A stretch of DNA of 64,000 nt from Pycnopodia helianthoides. Its lineage: Eukaryota > Echinodermata > Asteroidea > Forcipulatida > Asteriidae. Position numbers and translations under genes: made by a program. Below are positions 44,212 through 55,840 of this stretch, one piece after another. How positions within the stretch are numbered: the first letter of the stretch is position 1; every line of letters starts with the position of its first letter. The notes under the pieces were generated by a model. That model was not told the origin of the DNA and did not search any database. It was given only the letters and a program-made list of their open reading frames with translations. The DNA is taken from contig CM063262.1 in the NCBI GenBank assembly GCA_032158295.1, forward strand, positions 3,133,394-3,197,393, written 5' to 3'.

Positions 44212-44583
44212 CCTAATAAGCCATTTGCGAGTTAGATTTGAATAAAGTCTTGTACAATGACTTGCTTGAGCCACAAGTCACCGCTTACATTTGAATTCAT
44301 CAGACTATAGAGACAGTTGCTATGTCAGTTGGTTCGGGGCAAGCTTTTGTATAGCAACCTCCAGATGAGCAAACCCTGGTACCAATGTGCCGTACACATT
44401 CATTCAGACTTGTGTATGGGTGTTCACCGTCTCTTTCGTAACTACGCAAAAGCTTGCCCCGAATCATGTGACATAGCAACTGTCTCTGTAGTCTGAGGAA
44501 TTCAAATTTAAGTGGTAACTTGTGATCAAGTACGTCATTGTACCAGACGATATTCAAATCTAACACGCAAATGGCTTATTAGG
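44212..44583. mobile_element. Long foldback element past the OXSM stop codon
   Basis: The left arm starts CCTAATAAGCCATTTGCG and the right arm ends with its complement CGCAAATGGCTTATTAGG. Arms of about 140 bp (44212-44350 and 44446-44583) pair with a few mismatches around a loop of about 95 bp. Matching blocks include GGGGCAAGCTTTTG with CAAAAGCTTGCCCC, and AGAGACAGTTGCTATGTCA with its complement. This is typical of a foldback transposon or a MITE with long termini. It lies 276 bp past the OXSM stop. Confidence 0.85.
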
Positions 44584-44858
44584 GGTGAGAGTAACCCCTG
44601 ACAACAAAGTTCGAAACTTGGATCCAAATTTTAAAAAGGATATATGATATGATGGCATTTCAACCTTTTGGTGACTGACCCCATAGCTATGGGACACTTT
44701 TGAAAGGGCACCAAGGCCTAGACCAGGGCAACAATGACAATGGCCTCTGTGGCCCTTCGTGTAATTCCAGGCCATGAAATTACTTCATTTTCCCCTAATA
44801 CAAGCTGTGCTTTACCTTTGAACAAGGCAACAGGAATACATGCAGGCCTTCATCTATG

Positions 44859-47800
44859 TCACGACACACAGTACTCGGCGATACATAAACTTGCATTCGT
44901 CCCTCCAAAACCAAATGAGTTCGTCAAGGCTATTCGCCTCTGGGTATTGGGTATGTGCCACGGCTGGGCAACATGGGGCACGTAGTTCACATCAAAACCT
45001 TCTGTAGTGGATTGAAGATTTATCGTCGGTGGCAAGGTTTTCTGTGGAAAGTAATTAATAAAAAAATACTTGGGTTTTATATAGTGCACATATCCTAGTG
45101 GCTAGATCAAGGCACTTCACAACATTATCATCACTGTCCCTTAGACCATTCATCTAGAGGCCATCTAACTTTCTCAACTTACTGGGGAACATACGACCCC
45201 AAGCTTCTTAAATTAGTGCTAAGAGGTTAATCCAATACAATACTGTATCAACCCTTTAAAGATTCCATTGATACACCTGGGTGAAGGGAAGCAATTATGG
45301 TTCAGTGCCTTGCTGTCATGACTGGGAATTGATCCGAGAAAGCATCAGACCATTTGGCCATGACATGGTGAACAAGTTTATCACCTCAGGTTTTTGATTT
45401 AAGCATTGGTCATTCAAAGGTTTCAGAGTCACCTGGGGTGGGATTTGAGCCGGTTATCATCTGAATTAGACACTAGATGTCAATCACTTCAAGTCGGTTA
45501 AAAATATATATACAAATGTGCCAAACCGCAGTGGTTAAAACTGTAAGGACAAACCTTGATAGTTCTAAGTTGTACTTACAGTTCTACAAGCCATGATGGT
45601 GAAGACGGCTTCCAGAGACCCAGCAGCCCCTAAGAGGTGACCTGTAGCTCCCTTAGTGGAGGAGACAGCGAGACGATCCTTGTGATCTGGGAAGAGTCGC
45701 TTAATGGCTTGATTCTCAACCGCATCACCTGATGACAAAAGATGATGATGTAGAATCAGTTTCCCTTGTGGTTCATTACTTGACAGTTAGAATCATAGGC
45801 GGTTTTCAAAATCATGACATTAAACTTAGTGTATCTAGTACTGTCTGACCATTCACCTGTGGCTTTAGATGACAAATAAAATATGCAAGCCTGCATTATA
45901 TAATCATGTGGTGAATGAATACACACTGTACACAGTCAACCCTCCTACTGTCTGACCATTCAATATCATCAACTGTGGTTTTGATTGATAAATTAGCTAT
46001 GCCCGCTTGCAATATTGTATCATGTGGTGAATGTTTCTACGTGTTACATAGGTGTGCACATTAAGTTCATTTATGAACATTTTCCTGGACTTCTATGCAT
46101 CAAGAAAAAACATTTTGGATGTGTGGATGGAATCATCGTGCATTTGTGTAAATTAGTGAGATCGCAAACATTAGGGTATATAGCTCAGTTGGTAGATTGC
46201 CAACACGTTTCTGGAGGTCGTAGGTTCAAGTCCCACTCTAGTCAACTTTTCTTTGTTCAACCCAAAATCATTTGTGTAAAGCATAGCATTCTCATCAGTT
46301 TCCGAGCCTCAAACTTTGCTTCAATCGTCAAATTAAATTTGTACGACCTCGCTTAGTTCATCAGCCACGAGAAAAACTAGCAATGAGCAAGTAAAACTTA
46401 AACTAAATAAATCGGGTAAGAGGGGGGAAGTAAACTTTTTAAAGCCTTACCAAGTGGAGTTGAGGTAGCATGGGCGTTGATATACGTCACGTCCTCCATG
46501 GCTATCCCAGCATCCTTTGCAGATGCCCTCATGCAGAGCTCGGCACCTTCACCATCCTCACTCGGGGCAGTCATGTGATTAGCATCACCTGATGACCTCA
46601 TGGAAAAAGAAGCACAACTTTAAAGGTATGTTTAACACCATTGGTTTTTGAAAAAGTGAATTTGTCTAGTTTTTAAGAAACACACCATACAACCGACCCT
46701 TGACCCGTAGGACATCACTTCAATTCAATTGTACTTATCAATCCATTTCTGACATGATTTTACAGGGCATTGAAGCACTAGGTAACCACAGAGAGACTGT
46801 TCATCTGAGTAGGGAGAATCTGTGGATAAGGCGCCTCCAGACCATTCAACCCCATGGTCTGAAAATCCAAGAAAGAAATAACTAACAACTCTTTGTCTTT
46901 GCCTTCTCCTTTTTCCACAGATATCCCCCTTTTTACTAATAAATAACTGCTAAACTGACAGTGAATTTGGCATTGCTACAAAAAATGCCTTAAAGTTAAA
47001 TTGAGTAAAATGTTATAGAAATTTCAATGCCTCAAAGTGAAACTGAACAACAGTTTCAACTGAAGAGGCTAAATTGCCCTCGAAAGGAATACATGAAAGT
47101 GAAACAAGGCTGCTTTTTTTCTGAAAATGACTGGGAAAACCTATGCTACATATATCTGATTATACAGAGACGTGTGGAATCTACTCTGAGGGAATAAAGT
47201 CTATTCAGTATAATCTACCTGCTAGTCCATAGCCTAGGACTTCTGCTAGGATGGTAGCACCACGGGAAACTGCATGTTCACGCTCCTGCCACAAACAAAC
47301 AAACAACAGGCATGAATGAGCAAAAAGAGACAAGGTGCCCTGTTTGAAACTACGGCTTTGGCTTAAGCTATGTCGGTCACTTTGAAAACATGTGCTTTCA
47401 GTCTGGGACTTCAAACAGTCGGGTGGAGCCTAAGCCAGAGCCACAGCCAAAGTTTTTAAAAAAGGCCACGATTAGAAGAATAAGACTTAAAAAAGCTAGA
47501 ATTGTTCCGAAACAAAAATCTGCAGGCAGTCATTTTCAGGTGTGAGAGTGATTGCCGACAAAAAAAACTGAAGTTCCAGATCTTAGGGGGTACACGGAAA
47601 TGACGGCATTCATTTCCACCTTCTGATAACCCCTGGAGTTATAAATTCCAAGGAGCTTTTTCGGATCAGTATCCTCAGCAGTAGAGTGATCAAAGAGCAC
47701 GATTTTATTTATGTGGAGAAAAATACAGTATTTTTTGTTTTAATACCAGGCAGACTTTAAAAAGTCTGGTATATTTACAGTGTATGAAATTTGGCCCAGT

Positions 47801-50800
47801 CTTGGTAAATGCTGAACATACCTCCAATATAACGATGGCAGCGCCCTCAGACATCACAAAACCATCTCTGTCTTTATCGAAGGGTCTTGAAGATTTCAGA
47901 GGTTCCTTGTTGAAATTCTTACTCAACGCTCTTGCCCTGATTTGGGGATTCAAGATCAGAGAAAATACAAGTATTGCTCAAAAGCAAAAGGTAGCGACAG
48001 ACCAAGCACACACAAAATATACATAACTTTAGACTGTTTTTTTCGGTATCGAGTGATCTAAATTTGTTCAACGTCTCATCAAGGTGGAGAGCCTGGCAGC
48101 GTAATGAAATTTTCACCAATGTCTGTACTCATGGATGACATGGGTGGCTAGTGTGTAAAGTGCTTTCCTCTAACCACTGTGGCCCTGGTTTGATCTTCCA
48201 GATCTTCCTACCGCCCTCCACTAAAACAAGCAAATACAGAGAAATCTCTTCACTCACTTTGCGAATCCAGCCAAAGCTAGAGGGCAGATGCAGGCCTCTG
48301 TGCCCCCAGCAATCATAACGTCCGCGTCTCCATGTCTGATGAACCTGGAGGCGTCTCCAATAGCGTGCGCCCCGGTGGTACATGCTGTGGACACTGCGTG
48401 ATTCGGACCCTGGTGGATTACAGTTCACATCCAGGATTAGTCGACTATCAAAAAGGGTTTGTTACATAGCTTCATAGATTATGGTGAAGCCATCTTAGGG
48501 TTTTTCCCAATAAAAACAATGTAACCAAACCGAGGCTGGACTGGGAAAATATAGTCTGGCACCTTCTTGCATATAAATGAAAAACAGAATCTGAATCAAT
48601 TTGTTTATGTTTTCTAATTAAAAAACAACAACACTCACCTTGCACTTGTATCTGATTGCAATGTGACCGGCGGCCATGTTTGTCAAAATTCGAGGAACGA
48701 AAAACGGGCTGACCTTCCTGTAACCCTAGAAATGTAAAAAATCAGTTTATATAATAAAAGTAAAAATAATAATAAATGATTAATATTAATTTGATGGTGT
48801 CCAATCAAAATGTTAGGTTACAGTAAAACGCCACAACATCGCTACTTACTTGATTTTGAAGACTGATGCCAGTGTCTACAATATCTTGAAGGCTAACCAT
48901 TCCCATACCGACAGCCACGCCCTAAACAGACAGAAATGAGCAGAATACCAGTCACAAATTGAACATGTGACATGGTAGTTTAGCTGGTAATCTTTTTTCT
49001 GGTAAGCATAATTTTTGTTGTGCACTACTTTTTGTGCTGAAGCAGTCGTGTGAAATTGGGCTGAAGTGGGTACTCACAGTGGCAACCATGTCTTTCTGAG
49101 TTGTTGGCAACCAGTCAGCTTGTGTCAGTGCTTCTTGAGTTGCAGCCAATGCAAAAACTGACGCCTCTGCCATCGAACGTTGCTCCTAGGGATGGGATTG
49201 AAGAATAGCACAGAATAAAATAGTATACAAATATTGACTGCTTCGAGAGCTATGGTTTAAAACTGCAACTCCCGAGGTGACCCTTGGCATTTCTGTTTTC
49301 CTGAGCCGAAACTGAGGGAAAATAGATCGCACCAGGGATCACTGAGGGAGTCGCTATTTGATTTAATTAAACAGTCTAACAAACAATTGAACTGGGAACA
49401 ACAGATTTACAAAAACGAAGTGAGTTTGTTTGAGGTCGACTGCGTCTTATACCAGAGCCATAGGGCTAAAGAAATAAAGTAATATATTTTAGTGAAGTAA
49501 TGATAGAAATTCAAAGCATGACACCAAGTACGCGATTTGAAGAACAAATAATTGATTTTGAATCTTACGCGCAGGTAGTGTTTACTTACTGATGATGACG
49601 CAAAGTCTGTGATGTTAAATTCCCCGTCTTCATCTCCCCTCGGAACATAACCAGCTGAGGAAAAAGTAATACAAAATGAAAAACATCAATTAGCAGGTTT
49701 GTTTTCAACACTTTCTCTAACAATGTCCAGAGCGCATAATAAAGCGCACTAATAAAGTAAAGTGCAATCAATACATACGGTACTCAATGTAAAATCTGTT
49801 ACTCTATGCGAGTACTCACAACTGTTGGGCGTCGGGTGCATTTTGACCTTGGCATAGTAGCCCGAGGACAGGAAAACAAAAACTACAACTAGTTTTCCTT
49901 TATACAAAAAACTCCTTTTAACAAAAAAGGCATATTTCATTAATGGGAATAAAAGCATAGTGACTAGGTCTTAATGGCGGTGCGATAAAGGCTCGGTCTC
50001 TTAGCGCACAGTCACAACACTACCCGGTTTTAAACGACAGCTTATAACCTCGTCGCCACTCTAATCCCTGAACTAAATCTCACCAACTTGACATGGGATC
50101 TTCTCATAGCCAGGACCCAAGACGTTTGATAGTCCACAGGAGCCGTCCAAGAGCCTAGGCCATACGTACTTGATTCCTGTACCCAATGGACAAACTACAC
50201 CTGCAGGAAGAAAAACATTAATCTTAAGCTCATTCTTGTGTGAAAACACGTTAGGCATGTTAAGGACTGGACTTAGTTGTGATAATCTTAACATTCCATC
50301 CTTTAATTAGACAGTCACAGAGACTATTGGAAGGGGAGGGTATTGTAACTAGACTGACCGAGTGAAAATACTTTAATAATCATGATAATACTATAGTTAC
50401 CCTTTTATTAAAAAAACAGTTTATGTTGTTTGCAAAGCGGTAGCGAGTCCTCTTGGTTAATACCAAGATGTTAAGTACCCATCAAAGAGGGCTCTATACA
50501 TACTTTCTCCAGCCCCCTCCCGGCCCTCACTGCCACACCCCCTTTTTGGTGGTCCAGCAGGTACACCCAGTTACATACCATCCCCCTGTCATTTTTTAAA
50601 TAATCGTTTTGTGGGGGTTGTTCCTCCTTCCTCCCAGTCCCAGTGGCCATGATTATTTGTTTATAATACGTTAATTTATTTATTTTTATTTTTTTTAAAT
50701 TAAATATAAAAAATTATACTCTACTCACCGACACCAGTGACTACAACTCGCCTTCGATGTGAGTAACCCTGGCTGCAATACTTTCTGCGAAGGCCATTGC

Positions 50801-50864
50801 AATACAGAAATGTCAAGAGCTTCCTTTCATTACGTGCTTTTAAAACTTTGTTTACAATCAACAT
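44859..50864 (-). CDS. OXSM: Mitochondrial 3-oxoacyl-[acyl-carrier-protein] synthase, complete, 12 coding exons
   Basis: Condenses malonyl-ACP with a growing acyl-ACP in mitochondrial type II fatty acid synthesis, the source of octanoate for lipoate. Exons, 5' to 3': 50864-50729, 50200-50084, 49654-49590, 49185-49078, 48921-48850, 48725-48639, 48409-48258, 47936-47822, 47285-47219, 46588-46451, 45728-45580, 45041-44859. All introns are GT-AG with consistent phases; 1389 bp, 462 residues (human 459). The first 37 or so residues are basic and hydrophobic ([15 protein letters not shown]) and fit a mitochondrial presequence, followed by [11 protein letters not shown], the start of the KAS fold. 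The active site is complete: Cys205 in [10 protein letters not shown], His346 in [11 protein letters not shown], and Lys378 and His383 in STKGATGH. The C-terminal [11 protein letters not shown] loop is present. The start is the first in-frame ATG. The gene converges on the unrecognised gene at 37366-43091. Human OXSM has far fewer introns. Confidence 0.96.
45058..45390 (-). mobile_element. tRNA-derived SINE, minus strand
   Basis: The tail reads (minus) GCACTATATAAAACCCAAG. The body and a B-box-like CTCGGATCAATTCCC near 45325 follow the plan of the 8451 SINE. It starts 16 bp from the acceptor side of OXSM exon 12. Confidence 0.5.
46168..46250 (+). mobile_element. tRNA-like sequence, probably a SINE relic
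   Basis: TATAGCTCAGTTGGTAGA (A box) and GGTCGTAGGTTCAAGTCCCA (B box) are well kept. The acceptor arms and anticodon stem do not pair properly, so I do not call a working tRNA. It lies in OXSM intron 10. Confidence 0.5.
48258..48409 (-). CDS. OXSM: OXSM exon 7 with the catalytic cysteine
   Basis: This exon starts [19 protein letters not shown]. The cysteine is the nucleophile that takes the acyl chain from [21 protein letters not shown] follows. It ends with two bases (AA) before the donor GTGAGT; the next exon at 47936 supplies G to make lysine and continues ARALS. Confidence 0.93.
48929..49062. mobile_element. Inverted-repeat element filling OXSM intron 4
   Basis: This is a partial copy of the family seen whole at 33817-34009 and 39694-39886. 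Shared blocks are GAGCAGRATACCAGTCACAA, CATGTGACATGGTAGTTT, GGTAAGCATAATTTT and CTACTTTTTGTGCT. The host intron (48922-49077) is only 156 bp, so about 86 percent of it is this element. The stretch before the exon 5 acceptor is element-like. Confidence 0.75.
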
Positions 50865-51131
50865 CGTGTATCATGTTTATAAAACGTGAAGATTGTTTTT
50901 TAAGCTGCAGACGTGCGCGCGCCAACATAAAGTTATAAGACACACTTACATTGGTTCCAGCATCATTTTCCAGCGTTGGTCAAAATTCGTATACGACCGT
51001 CACCACAGCCCAAACAGCGGCATACAGCTGTGAGTTAGTTCGGTCGTTGACGAACGTTCAACTTTGATGATCACTCCCGATGCCCTTATTTCCGAGGTGG
51101 TGGGTCAAAGGTCGTTTCATTGAGAAACAAG

Positions 51132-51221
51132 ATGGCGACGTCCATGGTGAATTTTTCTGATCACTCAGCAGAGTCTCTGGCTGTCATGGTTTTTCATCGG
51201 ATAACAGGAGAAGTGTTCTAA
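51132..51221 (+). CDS. Possible divergent first exon or short ORF opposite OXSM
   Basis: A Kozak-like ACAAGATGGCGACG opens a 29-codon frame, MATSMVNF to ITGEVF, then TAA. It lies 268 bp upstream of the OXSM start codon on the opposite strand, as expected for a bidirectional CpG-type promoter. A donor-like ATGGTGAAT at 51144-51149 could end a coding exon after MATSM. I see no clear following exon, and the product is unrecognised. Confidence 0.25.
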   Translation: MATSMVNFSDHSAESLAVMVFHRITGEVF

Positions 51222-51766
51222 AAAGGCTGTTAAATGTAAAACAAAATTTGTTTAAACCATCTAACCCAACTTTTTACAGGACATTTTTAAGGTCTTAAAC
51301 TGTTGAAATCCTTGTGAATTGGAAGTTGGAGCCGAGTCTTTCATTTCAATCAATCCACCCAACAAAAGTAAAACTTTAAATTAAAAACTTGGTTTTGACT
51401 TTTGAGATATGATGGTGAACACTACAGGAGTAAACCATTCGGTTTGGGGATACAAAGAGATTTACACAATCCCAACATTAACACTAAAAATAGTGCAATT
51501 ATAATTTTGTCCACCATATTTCAAAATGGCTAAGTAAAGTAATTGAATTTGAAATTCAAAAGTTGCCCCGCGCCCCAATCTATAGTATTGTGAAGATCAT
51601 CAATTGAGTAATATCTTATTATTTTAAATAACAACAGCACAAAGAGTCGGTTACAAAGATTAAGGTTGGCCACCACCTTAATACTATCATTCTGTTTATT
51701 GTTATTCTTCTGTATTTTTTTCTTATTTATCTTAAGTCACATGAATGAGTTAGTTAGTTGCAATGG

Positions 51767-51905
51767 CCGTATCCGAAATGACGGCTACGGCTAGGGCTAC
51801 GACTGTTGCTATGGGTGTTGCTAAGGACGTCCTATACTTCAACGCATGATGACGCAGAAATCTAGCCGTAGCCGTAGCTGTAGCCGCTAATTCGGACATG
51901 GCCAA
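51767..51905. mobile_element. Inverted-repeat element, CTACGGCT family, good copy
   Basis: GGCCGTATCCGAAATGACGG and CTACGGCTAGGGCTACGAC at the left mirror GTAGCCGTAGCTGTAGCCG and CTAATTCGGACATGGCC at the right. Confidence 0.9.
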
Positions 51906-53088
51906 TAAAATAAACCTTCCCTTAAAGCTTAGCCTAAAGTACTTCAAGCAATAAAAAGTTGCCTGAAGTATTAAGACCACGGAAAGACTGGTCCCCACTG
52001 TAGTTGGTGCAATGGTCAAGTTGGGGTGGAAAATACAGAGCATTCTGCCCTTAAAGTTAAACAGTGGTCCACCTAGTGTACACCAATACCAGTTGAAAGA
52101 GCCAAGGACTGGTTTAAATTCTTTCCCAAATGTTCCAGCTGCCTACATGTGTTTCAGTATTGTAAAGCATCCCTATTTTTATTTTGAAATATGGACCAGT
52201 GAAAAAGCTGCATTGAATTTAGTTAAACATTGTTAAACAACAAGCTAACTCTTCCCTCTCGATAGTCACTGACAATTTTTGTTTTAATACAGCCCAGTGT
52301 AAACAATCCGAGGACAAAATAGTCTGATCCCTGATTAAAAGTGGCTAAATTTGAGTTTAATACATGTAAATGTATACAGGGAACTAGACAAAGATGGCCA
52401 CATGTCTTCACCCTGGATGGGGGGGGGGGGGACTCAGTACCATTGTCCCTCCCCTCTTGCACCCCCCCCCCTTAAAAAAAAAAAAGGGATGGAACAAATT
52501 CACAAACTTTACTTACAGTCACCTCAAAGCATATGACACCCATATTAATATGAAACCCATATTATGTAGCTTTTACAAGGTGATGGGATGGCACAATCTG
52601 CTGCCAGTACACAAAAATCCAATAGGCAAGCCCCCCCCCCCCCCTCTCTTAACAATAAGTTTACATGGTTCTTAAAAATGTAAGGGATGTACATGTAGGA
52701 TTAGGAATGTTCTTGCATGTAACAATAAATGACAACATAAATCAAAAATAATTCAAATTAATTAATTATCTTTTACTTTGGCTTTGCTGCAGTATCATTA
52801 CCGGTACTTCAGATAAACTAACAGTAAATAAACACTAGAAAAATTATAATAATTTATAATTATCTACTATTAATTATAAGTAAAGTTGTTTTTGAGCACT
52901 AGCAGACAAAATGCGAATCTTATAAAAACTGAAGCTTCACTATCTGAAATGCGCAGATTGAATATTGGTTGATGCTAAGGGTGAGGTGTTAGTAATGAAA
53001 TATTTTGAGTGGTATTTTTTAGTGGTTTTAGTGCTAGGGTTATGTAAAAAGCATGAATTGTTAGTTCAGTGTTAGGGTGAGGAGTACT

Positions 53089-53223
53089 GGGCTTGGTTTC
53101 ACAAAACACTAAGATTCATCTTAAGATGAGTTGTCAATATTACCATTGTATTGTGACATCACACTTTGCTTAGCAATCAAAATTGATATTGATCAATCTT
53201 AGCTCTTTGTGAAACCGAGCCCC
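53089..53223. mobile_element. Inverted-repeat element, GGGCTTGGTTTCACAAA
   Basis: GGGCTTGGTTTCACAAAACA and CTAAGAT at the left mirror ATCTTAGCTCTTTGTGAAACC and GAGCCC at the right. GTATTGTGACATCACACTTT is shared with 17078-17190. Confidence 0.88.
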
Positions 53224-53362
53224 GGTGCTGTGATTGTGCCCATGGTTTGTGTTCGCATTGCAACAGAGTTTTGCTCGCAAATTTCTCCACAGAAATGCGT
53301 TTTGTCTACTTGTGCTCAAGTGTACACTCTAAAATTTTCCACGCATCTTTGATTTATACTTC

Positions 53363-53565
53363 ATGAACAGTGTAAATGTTTGCCTCACTATACTTGCACT
53401 AGTGTAGATGAAGGGCCTAGAATAATTCCAAATGGTTCAATCTTACAAAGTGAACTTAATGACCTGAAATTTTACCTTGATAGTTGTAAACATAATTTTG
53501 TCAAAAGGACAGTTCAAAGCCAGCTTGGGGAAGATTTTGTCCGGTTGCCTACCTTCATCAACTAA
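53363..53565 (+). CDS. Possible orphan terminal exon
   Basis: After TATACTTCATGAACAG, a good acceptor, a frame stays open for 67 codons (TGT AAA TGT onward), then TAA at 53563-53565. It contains CKCLPHYTCTSVDEGPR and LQSELNDLKFYLDSC, with acidic, basic and hydrophobic residues balanced in a protein-like way. The family is unrecognised and no upstream exon joins convincingly. It could also be chance or an old retrocopy. Confidence 0.25.
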
Positions 53566-54289
53566 AATATTCTACAAACTTTTTTGTCATCACTAAAAAT
53601 TATTGCACATTCATGAGCATTTCTTGTCGTATTTTTTGAAGAAAATGTGGTGACTTTAAGTTTATCATGGACAAGCATGTCATTTTTTAAAACACTGGGC
53701 TCCTTAGTTGAAAATTATGTTTTATGGTACAACTTTAGTTTTCTGAACTACATGTAGGCATAACAATTATTTTCCAGTTGCAAAGAATGTGACTAATACT
53801 TGTTACTTTGTCACTTATTTTTAGTCAAAATGTTTTGACGTCATAAATTGCATGTACATTACACAATACAGATGTTTTGGGTGATCCTCATATTTTTGTT
53901 GTTTCGCTGTACAAGTTGTATTCCTATCTACTCTGAATCCATCAAAATCCAATGGGATTTTGTACTTCATTGTAATGAATCATATTCTGTATGATAAATT
54001 AACAAAGCTTGGCATGAGGGAAGGTGTGCCAATTTGATCAAACCAACTGATGTGAGTACCGAGCTACATTGTACAATGGTATTGGGGTTTGATGGATTCA
54101 AGAAAAGCCTAGTTGGCTTGATTGAGTAATTGTTAAACTATAAGGCTGAATTAGTGGATGCGGATGCGACTTGATCATCAGGTGAACTGGATTACAGCAT
54201 AATATGAGGTCCATAGCAACAGCCACAGCCATAGCTACACAGTCACAAACTCAGACATGGCCTAAGATGGTCCTCTTCTTGAGTGTCTT

Positions 54290-54840
54290 CATACTAAGGT
54301 GGTGGCATGGTTCAGCTTGTTCCAGTTGAACATCTTAGTTGAGAAATCATATGGCTAGACTTGACAGTCTTACTTCAGCTGGTGGCAGTCCAAAAAGAGT
54401 TTGTTGCAAACCCCTACATCGGCTTCACAGTGGTTGAACCGTCCTAAAAGCACTGGTTGGCCTCAACATCCCTATGCACTTGACTGGTTGAACTTGCAGC
54501 GGAGAGTCACCTAGCTACTTGTAGACTATGAGACAGTCCTTCAGATGGTTTGCACACCTTCCAAAAAGCATTGGTTAGCCCATCCTATGTCATTTGAACA
54601 GTTAGCGGAGAGTCAACTGGCTAGACTGTTGCAGTCCTTCCTCAGCTGGTAGCACACAGTCAGAGTCTAAACAGCGTTGGTTAGCCTCAGAATCCCTACG
54701 TCACTAACAGTTGCAATTGTGTTGTAGCGGATATTCATCTGGCTAGACTTGACGCGGTCTCCTCGGCTCAGTGGTAGCACACAGTCCAATAAGCATCGAT
54801 ATGCCTCAAGGTTTGGTGTATGTCATCAACAAGGTCATCA
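54290..54840. repeat. Degenerate tandem repeat, about 117-bp unit
   Basis: GGCTAGACTTG, CAGTCCTTC then CAGCTGGTAGCACACAGTC, and GCATTGGTTAGCC then CCTATGTCA recur four to five times with indels. Confidence 0.7.
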
Positions 54841-55589
54841 TCTCAATCTGTGGTAGGAAAAAAACATTTCCAAAGATGAGTTTTTATAAACTCTTTTAAT
54901 ACAAGTATCAGTCAATCTGAAAAATAGTTAAGTCTGAATGCTGTCGCATGCCATTAAATTCTCCCCGCAGCTTGAATAAGTTCTTCAACTCGTCAAACAT
55001 GCACGCACAACATGACACAACATTCCAGGTTTATTTTGATGTGTTCATGACAAATCTTTTTCTACATGAACACACTCAATTTGGTTTTAAGCAAGTTTAA
55101 CTGGTTCTTAATTTTTTTGACCTCAGTGGATGGCTGGTTTTTTCATTCTTACTGATGTAGAATCTTAAGTGATACCAGTCTTTTGACTGCTGGTTTCAGC
55201 TTTCTTAACTTGGTGAGAAATTTGTTTGAGAGATTTAAAAAAAAAAGGCTTTGTTTTCCTTCCAACTCAACTCATTGAACATTCACACACAGCATAACAC
55301 AACATTCTAGGTTTGTTGTGTTTTTTAAAGTTTTTTTTAAACAACTTCCTAGTTTTATGAAGTTTCCCATCAATTGGTTGTATGGTTTAGTTATTGAAAA
55401 CTAGAGGAAGAGAATGACTGTTCTTTCAAATTGATGATTTCAAACCTTCAATGTTGCTAATTCTGAAATATTAACTCTTGCCAAATTTGTGGGATGAACC
55501 TTCTCTTCAAAGAAAAGTTGAATTTTCTGTTTTCAAACTTACCAAGTGCTCGGTTGTTGACTCTTTGCATCTATATCCTCTGATGATTT

Positions 55590-55840
55590 TCCATTGCAAC
55601 AAGTCTGGCTGTTAGTTACCACGGTACAAGAGAATGTAGCCTTCAGTCAAGTCGCTCATCATGGCACCCAAACATTGTACACTCCACCAATGCTCATCCA
55701 AACAGCTCCTGTTGTAGTCACCACAGCACAAGAGAATGTAGTCTTCAGTCGAGGCGCTCACAGTACCCCCAGATGGTATACACTGTATCCTCCACAAATG
55801 CTCATCCCAACAGCTCCTGTTGTAGTCGCCACTTTACAAA
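55590..55840. repeat. Tandem repeat, about 117-bp unit, two to two and a half copies
   Basis: CAGCTCCTGTTGTAGTCACC, ACAAGAGAATGTAG, CTTCAGTC and ATGCTCATCC recur. As 117 is a multiple of three, a 106-codon plus-strand frame survives with repeated ENV.FS and LI.TAPVVV blocks. I see no start context or splice support for coding use. Confidence 0.75.

Noticed and set aside
35532..46250. tRNA genes, because A and B boxes are visible at 35532, 36195, 41740 and 46168
   Set aside because: None folds into a full clover-leaf with paired acceptor arms; several continue into SINE bodies, so I call them SINE relics.
49810..49870. Possible extra OXSM exon with a donor GTGAGT
   Set aside because: The exons at 50084 and 49654 join in phase (CQV-A-GYVPRG) as in the family, leaving no room for more residues.
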